From Streptantibioticus rubrisoli (GTDB taxonomy: Bacteria > Actinomycetota > Actinomycetes > Streptomycetales > Streptomycetaceae), in the NCBI RefSeq assembly GCF_024436055.1, contig NZ_JANFNH010000054.1, positions 1 to 47,772 on the forward strand: a DNA stretch of 47,772 nucleotides, written 5' to 3'. The translations under genes and the position numbers were made by a program. Of the stretch, positions 7,561 through 15,346 are shown one piece after another (the first letter of the stretch is position 1; the number at the start of each line of letters is the position of its first letter). The notes beneath the pieces were generated by a model. The model saw nothing but the letters and a program-made list of their open reading frames with translations, was not told the origin of the DNA and did no database searches.

Positions 7561-8873
7561 GCGGATCGGGCGAAGCGGTGCGGGCCTTCGGCGGGTTACG
7601 GCTGGCTCCCCCGAGGACCCGGGTGTCGTCGGCTACCGGCAACCCGGCGCTCACCTTGCAGATCTCCGCCCTGCAGGCGCTGTGCCGCCAGGTCTTCGGC
7701 TTCCGGCTGGCCATGCTGGCCCTCGCCTCGCCGATCGCCCTGCTCCGGGTGGCGCCCGGGCCCACCGCCTGGATCGCCGGATCCGCGGTGGTCATCACGT
7801 TCATGGGGGCGTACGTACTGTTCCGCGACTGGGAGCGGTTCGGCCCGCTGCTGCTGCGGCATCCCGCGCTGCTGGCGGTGGACACCGTGTTCGCCGCGGT
7901 GCTGCTGACGGTCGGCACGACGCACAGCCCGCTGGCGTATGTGACGGTCAGCACGCCGCTGCTGGCGGGGCTGGTGTACGGGTGGCGCGGCTCGGCGCTG
8001 TTCACCACCATCCAGGTGCTGGTGGTGGCCGGGGCGTCCTCGGTCGACGTACGCGAGCACGCCACCGTCGCGGGGTCGCTGCTGCTGTCCGGGTTCTGCG
8101 TGATCTTCGGCGTGGTCGGGGTGAGTCTGCGGCGGCTGGTGCTCGGCTTCGGTGCGGCGACCAGGGCGCTGACTGAGACCCGCTACCGGCTCGCGGTCAC
8201 CGAGGCCGCGGTCGCCGAACGGGCCCGGCTGGCCCGGGAGATGCACGACTCGGTGGCGAAGACGCTGCGCGGCGTCACCATGGCCGCCGAGGCGCTCGCC
8301 GCCCGCGCCGACCGGCTGGCCCCGGCCGCGGTGCGCGAACAGGCCGAGCTGATCGCCAGAGCCGCCCGCCGGGCCGCCGCCGAATCCCGGGAGCTGCTGG
8401 GCGAACTGCGCCGCACCCCGGAGCAGTTGGACGCACCGCTGGCCGACGACCTGGCGGCGCAACTCGACGCCTTCCGCGCCCGCACCCAACGCCCTGTCAG
8501 CTTGCGGAGGTTGGGCGGCGCGCCGATCCCGGCCGTACCGCGCCCGGTCGCCCGCCAACTGCTCGGGGTCGTCGCCGAGGCGCTGGAGAACATCCACCGG
8601 CACTCGGGTGCCAGCCGCGCCGAGGTGGCCGTCGGCGTCGTGGACCGGTCGCTGCTGCGGATCAGCGTGACCGACGACGGCCGCGGTCTGCCGCCCGGCA
8701 CCACGCTGGAAACCCTGCGAGCCAACGGGCACTTCGGGGTGGTGGGCATGGTCGAGCGGGCCGCCGCGATCGGCGCGCGGCTGCGCATCGGCACCGGCCG
8801 GACCCAGGGCGGCACCGAGGTGCGGCTGGAACTGCCGGTTCCGGTACCGGACGAGCCCAGGGGGGCGCCATGA
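7557..8873 (+). CDS. NarL-type sensor histidine kinase embedded in Tad locus
   Basis: A 438-residue kinase with about six membrane helices in the first 190 residues and no large sensor domain. HisKA_3 dimerisation domain has REMHDSVAKTLRG, with phospho-accepting His near residue 230; the HATPase_c domain has N box AEALENIHRHSG and G1 DDGRGLPPG. Known: this class phosphorylates LuxR/NarL-type regulators. The start overlaps the tadC stop and the stop overlaps the response regulator start (both ATGA). Inferred: it couples pilus gene expression or activity to a membrane or envelope cue. The signal is unknown. Confidence 0.88.
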   Translation: MSGSGEAVRAFGGLRLAPPRTRVSSATGNPALTLQISALQALCRQVFGFRLAMLALASPIALLRVAPGPTAWIAGSAVVITFMGAYVLFRDWERFGPLLLRHPALLAVDTVFAAVLLTVGTTHSPLAYVTVSTPLLAGLVYGWRGSALFTTIQVLVVAGASSVDVREHATVAGSLLLSGFCVIFGVVGVSLRRLVLGFGAATRALTETRYRLAVTEAAVAERARLAREMHDSVAKTLRGVTMAAEALAARADRLAPAAVREQAELIARAARRAAAESRELLGELRRTPEQLDAPLADDLAAQLDAFRARTQRPVSLRRLGGAPIPAVPRPVARQLLGVVAEALENIHRHSGASRAEVAVGVVDRSLLRISVTDDGRGLPPGTTLETLRANGHFGVVGMVERAAAIGARLRIGTGRTQGGTEVRLELPVPVPDEPRGAP

Positions 8874-9589
8874 ACGCGGTGCGGGTGCTGATCGCCGACG
8901 ACAACCCCGTGGTGCGGGCGGGGTTGGCGGCGCTGCTCACGGCACAGGACGGCATCGAGGTGGTGGCCGAGGCGGCGGACGGCCGCCAGGCATGTGCCGC
9001 GGCGGCCGAACACCGGCCGGACGTGGTGCTGCTCGACGTACGCATGCCGGTGCTGGACGGTCTGGCGGCGCTGCCGTGTCTGGTGCCGATCGCGCCGGTG
9101 CTGATGCTGACATACAGCCGGGAGGACGAGGTGGTGCGGGCGGCGGTGCGCGGCGGGGCGGGCGGCTATCTGGTGCACGGTGAGTTCACCGCCGACCAAC
9201 TGGTGGGCGCGGTACGGGACATCACCGAGGGGCGGGCGTGTCTGACCACGTCGGCGGCGAGCGCGCTCATGGCGCACACCCGGGCGCGCACCCCGGGGCG
9301 ATCTTTGCAATCGCAACACGCCCCTTTGCAAGTGCAATCGGATGTGGCACAGTCGGTGAGCGCCGGAGTGGACCGGGCCCGGTACGGGCTCAGCCAACGG
9401 GAGGAAGAGGTCATGGAGTTGATCACCGGTGGCATGACCAACCACCAGATCGCCGCGGCCTGCTTCATCAGCGAGAAGACGGTGAAGAACCACATCAACC
9501 GGATCTTCGCCAAGCTGCACGCCGCCAACCGCAGCCAGGCCATCGCCGTATGGCTCGGGACCGTACGGGGACCGGTGCGTCATGGCTGA
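8870..9589 (+). CDS. NarL/FixJ-type response regulator with atypical receiver and repeat-bearing linker
   Basis: A 239-residue regulator. The receiver (1-125) has the acidic pair DD at 10-11, phospho-Asp D56 in LLDVRMP and the conserved Thr in LMLTYS. The usual Lys of the KxxxP loop is replaced by His in GGYLVHGEF. The linker (about 135-165) is Gln-rich and encoded by the only AT-rich stretch of the gene, with two TTTGCAAnnGCAA copies. The C-terminal LuxR HTH (about 172-235) has LSQREEEVMELI and EKTVKNHINRIF. Paired with the kinase upstream; targets are likely the pilin and Tad promoters (inference). Confidence 0.88.
   Translation: MNAVRVLIADDNPVVRAGLAALLTAQDGIEVVAEAADGRQACAAAAEHRPDVVLLDVRMPVLDGLAALPCLVPIAPVLMLTYSREDEVVRAAVRGGAGGYLVHGEFTADQLVGAVRDITEGRACLTTSAASALMAHTRARTPGRSLQSQHAPLQVQSDVAQSVSAGVDRARYGLSQREEEVMELITGGMTNHQIAAACFISEKTVKNHINRIFAKLHAANRSQAIAVWLGTVRGPVRHG
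9304..9337 (+). repeat. Intragenic TTTGCAAnnGCAA direct repeat, 21-bp spacing
   Basis: Seen: TTTGCAATCGCAA (9304-9316) and TTTGCAAGTGCAA (9325-9337) start 21 bases apart, two helical turns, in an AT-richer island within the response regulator linker. It encodes LQSQ and LQVQ. Either a protein-level repeat or an intragenic binding site. Confidence 0.6.
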
Positions 9590-9615
9590 CCGGTACGGCG
9601 TGAAGTCCGTTGGCT

Positions 9616-9653
9616 GGGCCCGTGATTGGGCCCGTGGACCCTTGGCCGGGCCC
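9616..9653 (+). promoter_or_regulatory. Three GGGCCC palindromes upstream of Flp pilin
   Basis: Seen: GGGCCC at 9616-9621, 9628-9633 and 9648-9653; the first two lie in direct repeats of TGGGCCCGTG-like sequence. They occupy the short gap between the response regulator and the pilin gene, whose GTG is at 9706 behind GGAAGGGG. Could be binding sites of the adjacent regulator or chance in GC-rich DNA. Confidence 0.35.
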
Positions 9654-9705
9654 GGTGACGCCGCGTACCGTGCGCGCGTCTCACCCGTCGCTGGAAGGGG
9701 TCAAC

Positions 9706-9939
9706 GTGCCGAAGAACCTCGCGCTCAAGGCGGCCACCGCCACCCGGATCCGGGTCAGCGGCTGGAAGGACACCGCGGTCGCCGCGCTCAGGTCCCGCGC
9801 GGACCAGGGGCAGACTTCGGTGGAGTACCTGGGGATCATCGGCGTGGTGGTGCTGATCGTCGCCGCGATCCTGGGCACCAACATCGGCCAGACCATCTAC
9901 AACGCGATCACCTCGGAGATCGCCAAGGTCACCAAGTAG
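9706..9939 (+). CDS. flp: Flp-type (type IVb) major pilin
   Basis: A 77-residue prepilin. A positively charged leader of about 35 residues ends in DQG, followed by QTSVEYLGIIGVVVLIVAAIL, 21 residues here described in parts: Glu at +5, then Tyr, then a hydrophobic stretch, and a short polar tail IYNAITSEIAKVTK. Known: the GxxxxEY site is cut by a TadV/A24 prepilin peptidase and the mature pilin, about 40 residues, polymerises into Flp pili. GTG 9706 is preceded by GGAAGGGG. Stands 2 bases before the TadG-like gene. The leader is longer than in most diderm Flp pilins, as usual in actinomycetes. Confidence 0.9.
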   Translation: MPKNLALKAATATRIRVSGWKDTAVAALRSRADQGQTSVEYLGIIGVVVLIVAAILGTNIGQTIYNAITSEIAKVTK

Positions 9940-9941
9940 GA

Positions 9942-10613
9942 ATGCGGCCCGGCCCGGCCGACGCCCGACGCGACCGGGGGCAGGCGCTGCCCGTCTACCT
10001 CACGGTGATCGGCGCCCTGCTCCTGCTCGCCTTCGCGTACTTCGCCGTCGGCCAGGCCGCGGCCACCAGGAACGGCGCGCAGACCGCCGCCGACGCCGCG
10101 GCGCTCGCCGCCGCCCAGGACACCCGCGCCCAACTGCGCGACGCGCTGCTCGACGCCTTCCGCTCCGGGCGGCTGGACGGCCTCGGCGCCCTGCTCGGCG
10201 GGCAGTTGCCGGACCCGACGGACGACCCCTGCCAGCGCGCCGGTTCCTTCGCCGCCGCCAACAAGGCCCACACCACCGACTGCCACCCGGTGACCACCGA
10301 CGACGGGCTGAACGGCTACGCCGCCTCCGTCGAGACCGACTACACCGTCGGCACCTCGGTGGTGCCCGGCACCGAGCGCCGCACGGCACACGCCAGCGCG
10401 ACCGCAGCCATCGAGCCGCTGTGCCAGTGGCGGGGCGCCCAGCCGTCCGCGTCGCCCACTCCTTCGGCCAGCCCCACCCCGTCGCCCTCGCCCAGCGGCA
10501 CACCCTCGCCGGGCACGCTGCTGTGTGACGGGCGGAACTGGGTCGTCGACCCGGCGAACCTCACGCTCTTCCCGTCCGCGGCGGAACTGTTCTCCGTCCG
10601 ACTGACCCGCTGA
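9942..10613 (+). CDS. TadG-like pilus-associated protein with Ser/Pro-rich linker
   Basis: A 223-residue protein. Residues 10-45 carry DRGQALPVYLTVIG and a hydrophobic helix, then the Ala-rich NGAQTAADAAALAAAQDT segment typical of TadG/PilG-like N-termini. Two Cys pairs follow in the ectodomain. Residues about 170-195 are a Ser/Thr/Pro repeat linker, then a small domain with CDGRNWVVDP. Known: TadG-like proteins are membrane-anchored accessory pilus components, possibly von Willebrand-type in longer versions; this one lacks that domain. ATG 9942 follows the pilin stop by 2 bases. Likely surface-exposed. Confidence 0.8.
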   Translation: MRPGPADARRDRGQALPVYLTVIGALLLLAFAYFAVGQAAATRNGAQTAADAAALAAAQDTRAQLRDALLDAFRSGRLDGLGALLGGQLPDPTDDPCQRAGSFAAANKAHTTDCHPVTTDDGLNGYAASVETDYTVGTSVVPGTERRTAHASATAAIEPLCQWRGAQPSASPTPSASPTPSPSPSGTPSPGTLLCDGRNWVVDPANLTLFPSAAELFSVRLTR

Positions 10614-10645
10614 CACCACACACCGGACGACCGAAGGAACGGCAT

Positions 10646-11230
10646 ATGAGGACTGGGCAGACCAAGCGCACCGGCTCTCGTGCGACGGCGGTGGTGCTCG
10701 CCGCCGCGCTGGGCCTCGCCCTGGCCGGGTGCGGCAGCGGGGGCGCCAAGTCCCGGACCGCGTCGGCCAGTTCGTCAACGGCCCCGGCCAGCACGGCCAG
10801 CGGCGCCCCCGCCGCACCGGCCGACCCCAGCCAGGTGCTCGCCACCATCAAGGGGCCGGACGGCATCGTGCTGACCATCAACTCGGCCAAGCGGGAGGCC
10901 GGTGGCTTCGTCACCGTCACCGGCACCGTGAAGAACACCGGCAGCCAGCCCTTCAGCCAGGCCGGTTCCTGGCGCGGCGACGAGGAGGAACTCCAGAAGA
11001 ACGGCGGCTCGTTGGCCGGGGCCACCCTGGTCGACACCCTCGGCAAGAAGCGCTACTACGTACTGCGCGACACCGAGGGCCGCTGTCTGTGCTCCACCGG
11101 CCTGGACATCATCCAGCCCGGCGCGACCATGCCGGTCTTCGCGCAGTTCCCGGCGCCGCCCGCGACCACCACACAGGTGGACTTCGACCTGCCGACCCTC
11201 CCCACCGCGTCGATCGTGATCTCGCAGTGA
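10646..11230 (+). CDS. Lipoprotein of the Tad locus
   Basis: A 194-residue protein with a type II signal peptide (hydrophobic core, lipobox LAGC, Cys about residue 28), a Ser/Thr/Ala-rich linker, then a beta-rich domain (about 60-190) containing CLCSTG. The domain resembles extracellular immunoglobulin-like DUF4352-type folds, but I do not recognise an exact family. ATG 10646 with GAAGGAA upstream. The stop overlaps a possible GTG start of the OmpA-domain gene, so the two are probably co-translated. Presumably a surface anchor or peptidoglycan-side accessory of the pilus (inference). Confidence 0.75.
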   Translation: MRTGQTKRTGSRATAVVLAAALGLALAGCGSGGAKSRTASASSSTAPASTASGAPAAPADPSQVLATIKGPDGIVLTINSAKREAGGFVTVTGTVKNTGSQPFSQAGSWRGDEEELQKNGGSLAGATLVDTLGKKRYYVLRDTEGRCLCSTGLDIIQPGATMPVFAQFPAPPATTTQVDFDLPTLPTASIVISQ

Positions 11231-11241
11231 GGACGGCCAGG

Positions 11242-11850
11242 ATGAAGCACCTCGTCACCGCCACCGCCGCGGCCCTGCTGCTCACCGCCGTCAGCGGCGC
11301 CGCCCGCGCCGACTCCCCGTCCCCCGAACCGCTGCCGTCCACCTCGTCCGCGCCGCCCGTTCGGGTGGACCCGCACGCACCGGGGCTGAAGCTGATGCCG
11401 GGCGCCACCCTCGCGGCGCCCAAGGTGCTGGACATCAAGACCGTGGTGGAGGACTCCAACGGCGACGAGCGGCGCTCCGACACGCCCGCCGACGTGACGT
11501 TCTCCCTCCAGTCCGAGGTGCTGTTCGACAAGGACAGCTCCGTGCTCAGCCCGGACGCCCGCTCCCGCGTCCAGGCCATCGCGGACGAGATCAACCGGCA
11601 GAACGCCAGGACGGTGCAGGTCTTCGGCTTCACCGACAACCTCGGCTCGCACGAGCACGGCGTCGAACTGTCCAAGCAACGCGCCGAAGCCGTCTACACG
11701 TTGCTCGCCCAGGACCTCACGGCCGACGGCGGCATCCAGTTCGACGTACGCGGCTACGCCGAGGACTTCCCCATCGCCGACAACTCCACCGAGGACGGCC
11801 GCCGCAAGAACCGCCGGGTGGAGATCACCTTCCCCAAGGCACAGGGCTGA
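11242..11850 (+). CDS. Secreted OmpA-family (peptidoglycan-binding) protein
   Basis: A 202-residue protein with signal peptide (cut after ARA near residue 21), Pro-rich spacer, and a complete C-terminal OmpA-like domain (about 85-200): LFDKDSSVLSPDA, VFGFTDNLGS, LSKQRAEAVYTLL, RGYAEDFP and GRRKNRRVEITF, which carry the Asp and Arg that bind meso-diaminopimelate in the family. Known: such domains grip peptidoglycan. ATG 11242 has GAGGA about 9 bases upstream; GTG 11227, overlapping the preceding stop, is an alternative that adds five residues. Inferred: it anchors Tad components to the wall in a cell without outer membrane. Confidence 0.85.
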   Translation: MKHLVTATAAALLLTAVSGAARADSPSPEPLPSTSSAPPVRVDPHAPGLKLMPGATLAAPKVLDIKTVVEDSNGDERRSDTPADVTFSLQSEVLFDKDSSVLSPDARSRVQAIADEINRQNARTVQVFGFTDNLGSHEHGVELSKQRAEAVYTLLAQDLTADGGIQFDVRGYAEDFPIADNSTEDGRRKNRRVEITFPKAQG

Positions 11851-11853
11851 CCG

Positions 11854-12252
11854 TCAGCCCTCGACCTCCAGCACCACGCCGGGCCGCACGCCCCATCCCG
11901 CCATCGCCCCGGCCGCCGCCTCCAGCACGTGCCAGGAGCGCGGCCGCGGCAGCCCGAGCCGCCCCGGCGCCATGGTGCGCACCGCCAGCACCCGCAGCCG
12001 CCGGTCGAGATAGGCGACGTCGATCGGAAAGCGCATCCGGAAGGTGTGCACCCCGCTCGCCGGGGTCAGCAGCAGCGCCCCCTCGATGCCGTCCCGGCCC
12101 AGCAGACCGCGGGTGCGGGCACGGTACGAAGCCGCGATCTCCAGCCGGACCGGCCCGCCGTCCGCGCCGCACACCCGCAGGGTGCCGGTCCCGTCGCGCC
12201 ACCGTCGTCCCATCACGATCCTCCCCGCGTCAATCCGCGTCCGGTCCGTCAT
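11854..12252 (-). CDS. DUF192 family protein
   Basis: A 132-residue leftward gene converging on the OmpA-domain gene with a 3-base gap. Family signs are the RTRGLLGRDGIEGALLL start, the HTFRMRFPIDVAYLD core and the WHVLEA and GWGVRPG strands near the end (pfam02643). Function of the family is unknown. ATG 12252 is preceded by GGGGGG; ATG 12213 is an in-frame alternative. No signal peptide, unlike many DUF192 members. No shared operon. Confidence 0.8.
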   Translation of the reverse strand: MTDRTRIDAGRIVMGRRWRDGTGTLRVCGADGGPVRLEIAASYRARTRGLLGRDGIEGALLLTPASGVHTFRMRFPIDVAYLDRRLRVLAVRTMAPGRLGLPRPRSWHVLEAAAGAMAGWGVRPGVVLEVEG

Positions 12253-12716
12253 CCCCCCGCTTCGACCCCCTTCTGACCCCGTCAGAACCAGCCATCCCCC
12301 TAATCCGGTGTCGGAGGGCCGCCAAGTGGGCCGGAGCGCGCTACAGTGAAAGTCCCCCCCTCGGGCCGATCCGCAACCCACCCCGCGGATCGGCCCGTTT
12401 TCTGTGCCCACACTGTGGCGCCCGTCACAGGCCGGATCGCCCACGCGTCGTCAGCGCTTCATCCACTCGTTGCGATTCGGACACGGCGGTACGCGACAGT
12501 GGATCACCGCGGTCGCCGCCGCCGTCATCCGGTGCGCGCCGGGCGCTAGCAGCGGAAACGTTGGCGCACCGGGCGCGGTGGGAATGCCCACCGGGACGGT
12601 GTTCCGGCAGCCGCGGCGCCCGTCCGCACCCGAGGATCGCGGGTCCCCGCGGGTAACGTAAGGACGGTAACGGTGGAGATCTGCGCGAATCGTCGTACCG
12701 CGCCCCGGAAGCCTGT
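12253..12716. other. Intergenic region, divergent from DUF192 gene
   Basis: Holds the leader of the leftward DUF192 gene, the terminator hairpin at 12362-12402 and, further on, a small hairpin CGGTGGG/CCCACCG near 12580-12600. No convincing coding frame was seen. The right end should hold the promoter of the lipoprotein/prepilin-peptidase pair. Confidence 0.6.
12362..12402 (+). terminator. Strong intrinsic terminator with T-tract
   Basis: Seen: CGGGCCGATCCGC (12362-12374) and its perfect complement GCGGATCGGCCCG (12385-12397), loop of 10, then TTTTCT. It lies about 500 bases past the nearest rightward gene, so it may end a short unannotated transcript. A TACAGT hexamer 20 bases upstream could be a -10 box. 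Confidence 0.8.
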
Positions 12717-13274
12717 GTGAGGGTGAGTGTGAACAGCTCGGTCGGCACAACCAAGCGGTGGGGCAGAGCCCTCGGTGCCGTGGGTGCCGTGCTGCTGCTC
12801 GGGTCGGCAGCGGTTGGCTGCGGTGTCGGCCGTGGCGCGCCGGACGGCTGGACGTACGTCAACGCGCAGGGCATCGCCTTCGCCGTCCCCAAGGACTGGA
12901 AGGCGCTCCCCGCCAACGCTCTGCCCAACGGCGTGCTGGCCTCCGCGGTGTGGAAGCAGGACGGTGAACCGGTCGGCGAGGTCCAGGTGCTGTCCGGCGC
13001 CAAGCAGGAGCGGCCCAAGGGCGTCAAGGTCAAGAACAGCGCCGACTTCAAGCTCGGCGGCAAGCCCGCCGCCCAGGTCAGCTACATCTACCGTCCGAGC
13101 CTGGACAGCCCCAGGCTGCGCGTCCTGGACATCACCGCGCGCAACGCCCAGGGCAAGCCGGTGCAGGTCCGGATCAGCGGAACCACCTCCGACCTCACCC
13201 TCGACACGATGAACCGGATCGCCAACAGCATCCAGATCGGCACCATCGGCAAGGGCAACCTCCTCAAGGCCTGA
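12717..13274 (+). CDS. Lipoprotein of unknown function, coupled to prepilin peptidase
   Basis: A 185-residue protein with N-terminal Lys/Arg, hydrophobic core and lipobox AVGC (Cys about residue 35), then a compact domain starting DGWTYVNAQGIAFAVPKDW, which resembles the PsbP/LpqN-like fold of actinobacterial lipoproteins. GTG 12717 is used; GTGs at 12723 and 12729 are in-frame alternatives. Its stop overlaps the prepilin peptidase start by one base (TGATG), so it probably works with envelope export or pilin processing. The function itself is not known. Confidence 0.7.
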   Translation: MRVSVNSSVGTTKRWGRALGAVGAVLLLGSAAVGCGVGRGAPDGWTYVNAQGIAFAVPKDWKALPANALPNGVLASAVWKQDGEPVGEVQVLSGAKQERPKGVKVKNSADFKLGGKPAAQVSYIYRPSLDSPRLRVLDITARNAQGKPVQVRISGTTSDLTLDTMNRIANSIQIGTIGKGNLLKA

Positions 13275-13960
13275 TGCACGCGTTACTCGTCGCTGCCGCC
13301 GCCCTGTGGGGTCTGGCGTCCGGTGCCGCCGTGCCGCGCGCCGCGCACCGGCTCGCGGTGGAGCCGGGCCAGCAGTGGCGGCCCGGTGAGCGGCCGGGGT
13401 GGCGCGGCTGGATCGGGCCGCCCGCGACGGTACGCGACGGCCGCCCCGCCGTACTGGCCGCCGCGATATGCGCCGCGCTCGCCCAACGGGTGGGCGCCCG
13501 GCCGGAGTTGGCGGTCTGGCTGCTGCTGGTACCGCTGTGCGTACTGCTGGCCCGGGTGGACGTAGCGGTACGGCGGCTGCCGGACGTGCTGACGGTTCCG
13601 GCCGCCGCCGGGACGGCCCTGCTTCTGGGCGCGGCGGCGCTGTTTCCCGGGCACACCGGGTCCTGGCCGCGGGCGCTGCTCGGCGCTCTCGTACTGGGCG
13701 CGGGCTACTTCGTCCTGGTGCTGGCCAACCCCGGTGGAATGGGCCTGGGGGATGTGAAGCTGGCGCCCACGATAGGGCTGGCGCTCGGCTGGTACGGGTG
13801 GCCGGTGCTGTTCGTCGGCACGTTCCTGGGCTTCGCGCTCGGCGGGGTGACGGGCCTCGTTCTCCTCACCGCCCGGCGCGCCGACCGCCGAACGGCGATC
13901 GCGTTCGGCCCCTTCATGCTGCTCGGCGCGCTGTTGGGAGTGCTGCTCGGCGCGGGCTGA
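13274..13960 (+). CDS. A24 prepilin peptidase (TadV/CpaA type)
   Basis: A 228-residue integral membrane aspartic protease with about seven helices. Catalytic Asp residues are expected in RVDVAVRRLPDVL and in the hallmark GMGLGDVKLAP. There is no N-methylation zinc domain, as in TadV/CpaA-type enzymes. Known: it cleaves the leader of Flp pilin and TadE/F pseudopilins at the inner side of the membrane. This is the only prepilin peptidase in the window, 3.3 kb downstream of the pilin and probably serving it. Start ATG 13274 overlaps the lipoprotein stop. Confidence 0.88.
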   Translation: MHALLVAAAALWGLASGAAVPRAAHRLAVEPGQQWRPGERPGWRGWIGPPATVRDGRPAVLAAAICAALAQRVGARPELAVWLLLVPLCVLLARVDVAVRRLPDVLTVPAAAGTALLLGAAALFPGHTGSWPRALLGALVLGAGYFVLVLANPGGMGLGDVKLAPTIGLALGWYGWPVLFVGTFLGFALGGVTGLVLLTARRADRRTAIAFGPFMLLGALLGVLLGAG

Positions 13961-14050
13961 GCGCCCGCGCCGCGGGGAGGTGTGGGGGCTTGCCCGCGCG
14001 ACGGCGAGCAACCCCACGGCGGGGTCCGGTGGTGCCGAACCGACCGCGAC

Positions 14051-14096
14051 CCGGACCCCGGACCGCAGACCCCGGACCCCGGACCGCAGACCCCGG
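14051..14096. repeat. 21-bp GC-rich tandem repeat (2.2 copies)
   Basis: Seen: perfect period of 21 over 46 bases, built from CCGGACC and CGCAGA blocks, between the convergent prepilin peptidase and aldo/keto reductase genes. No coding role. Possibly part of a transcription stop region or simple slippage product. Confidence 0.85.
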
Positions 14097-14117
14097 CCCC
14101 CGACCCCGGCCGGAGGC

Positions 14118-15161
14118 TCAACCCTCGCTGCTGCGCGCCCAGATGTTGACCTCTCCCGTGACCTTGGCTAGCGAGTCGATCTCGGCCAACTCCTCGTCGG
14201 TGAGCGCGGCCGCGCCGACCGCCGCGACGTTGGCCTCCAACTGCGCCACACTGGACGCCCCGACCAGCGCGGAGGTCATCCGCTGGTCGCGCAGCACCCA
14301 GGTGAGCGCGAGTTGGGCCAGCGACTGGCCGCGCCGCCGGGCGATCTCGTTCAGCCCGCGCAGCCGCTCCACCACCTCGTCGGTGAGCAGCTTCGGATCC
14401 AGCGACTTGCCCTGGCTGGCCCGCGAGCCCTCCGGAACGCCCCGCAGATAGCGGTCGGTGAGCAGGCCCTGCGCCAGCGGGGCGAAGGCGATGCAGCCCA
14501 TGCCCTCCGCCTCCAGGGCGTCCAGCAGCCCGTCGTCCTCTATCCACCGGTTGATCATCGAGTACGACGGCTGGTGGATCAGCGCGGGCACCCCCATCTC
14601 GCGCAGCAGCAGCGCCGCGTCCACGGTGCGCGCCGCGCTGTAGGAGGAGACGCCGACGTACAGCGCCTTGCCCTGGTGGACCGCGGACGCCAGGGCGCCC
14701 ATGGTCTCCTCCAGCGGGGTGTCCGGGTCGAACCGGTGCGAGTAGAAGATGTCGACGTACTCCAGACCCATCCGCCGCAGCGACTGGTCGAGGCTGGCCA
14801 ACAGGTACTTGCGCGAACCCCATTCGCCGTACGGCCCCGGCCACATGTCGTACCCGGCCTTGGTGGAAATGACCATCTCGTCACGGTATGGGCGGAAATC
14901 CTGGTCCAGCAGCTTGCCGAAGTTGGACTCGGCGGCGCCGTACGGCGGGCCGTAGTTGTTGGCCAGGTCGAAGTGGGTGACGCCCAGGTCGAAGGCGCGG
15001 CGCAGGATCGCGCGCTGCGAGTCCAGGGTGCGGTCGTCGCCGAAGTTGTGCCACAGGCCCAGGGAGACGGCGGGCAGCTTCAGCCCGCTGTGGCCCGTGC
15101 GGCGGTACTCCATCGACGCGTAGCGCTCGTCGGCGGCGCGGTAGGGGGAGCGTACGTTCAT
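14118..15161 (-). CDS. Aldo/keto reductase (YghZ/glyceraldehyde-3-phosphate reductase-like)
   Basis: A 347-residue NADPH-dependent TIM-barrel oxidoreductase. The catalytic tetrad is recognisable as Asp in THFDLANNYG, Tyr in NNYGPPYG, Lys in VISTKAGY and His in DIFYSHRFD. The C-terminal cofactor region has VLRDQRMTSALVGASS. The ANNYGPP motif and length match the YghZ-type branch that reduces small aldehydes such as L-glyceraldehyde 3-phosphate or methylglyoxal. ATG 15161 is chosen with GGGAGAGG just upstream. Monocistronic. Substrate is inferred from family only. Confidence 0.87.
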   Translation of the reverse strand: MNVRSPYRAADERYASMEYRRTGHSGLKLPAVSLGLWHNFGDDRTLDSQRAILRRAFDLGVTHFDLANNYGPPYGAAESNFGKLLDQDFRPYRDEMVISTKAGYDMWPGPYGEWGSRKYLLASLDQSLRRMGLEYVDIFYSHRFDPDTPLEETMGALASAVHQGKALYVGVSSYSAARTVDAALLLREMGVPALIHQPSYSMINRWIEDDGLLDALEAEGMGCIAFAPLAQGLLTDRYLRGVPEGSRASQGKSLDPKLLTDEVVERLRGLNEIARRRGQSLAQLALTWVLRDQRMTSALVGASSVAQLEANVAAVGAAALTDEELAEIDSLAKVTGEVNIWARSSEG

Positions 15162-15346
15162 GCGCCTCTCCCTATCACGGCGGCGTGACCGGACGGCGTA
15201 CCTCGCGCGCACCGCGGTACGGCGGGCGCCGGGCCCGCTGGTGGCTGCCGGTCGCCGTGCGCACCCGAGTCGTAGTCGCCCGGCTCCCCGCAGTATGGTG
15301 GCCGGACGGGGCGTCGTTAGGGGTTCGAGGGTTCGAGGGGCTGTAA

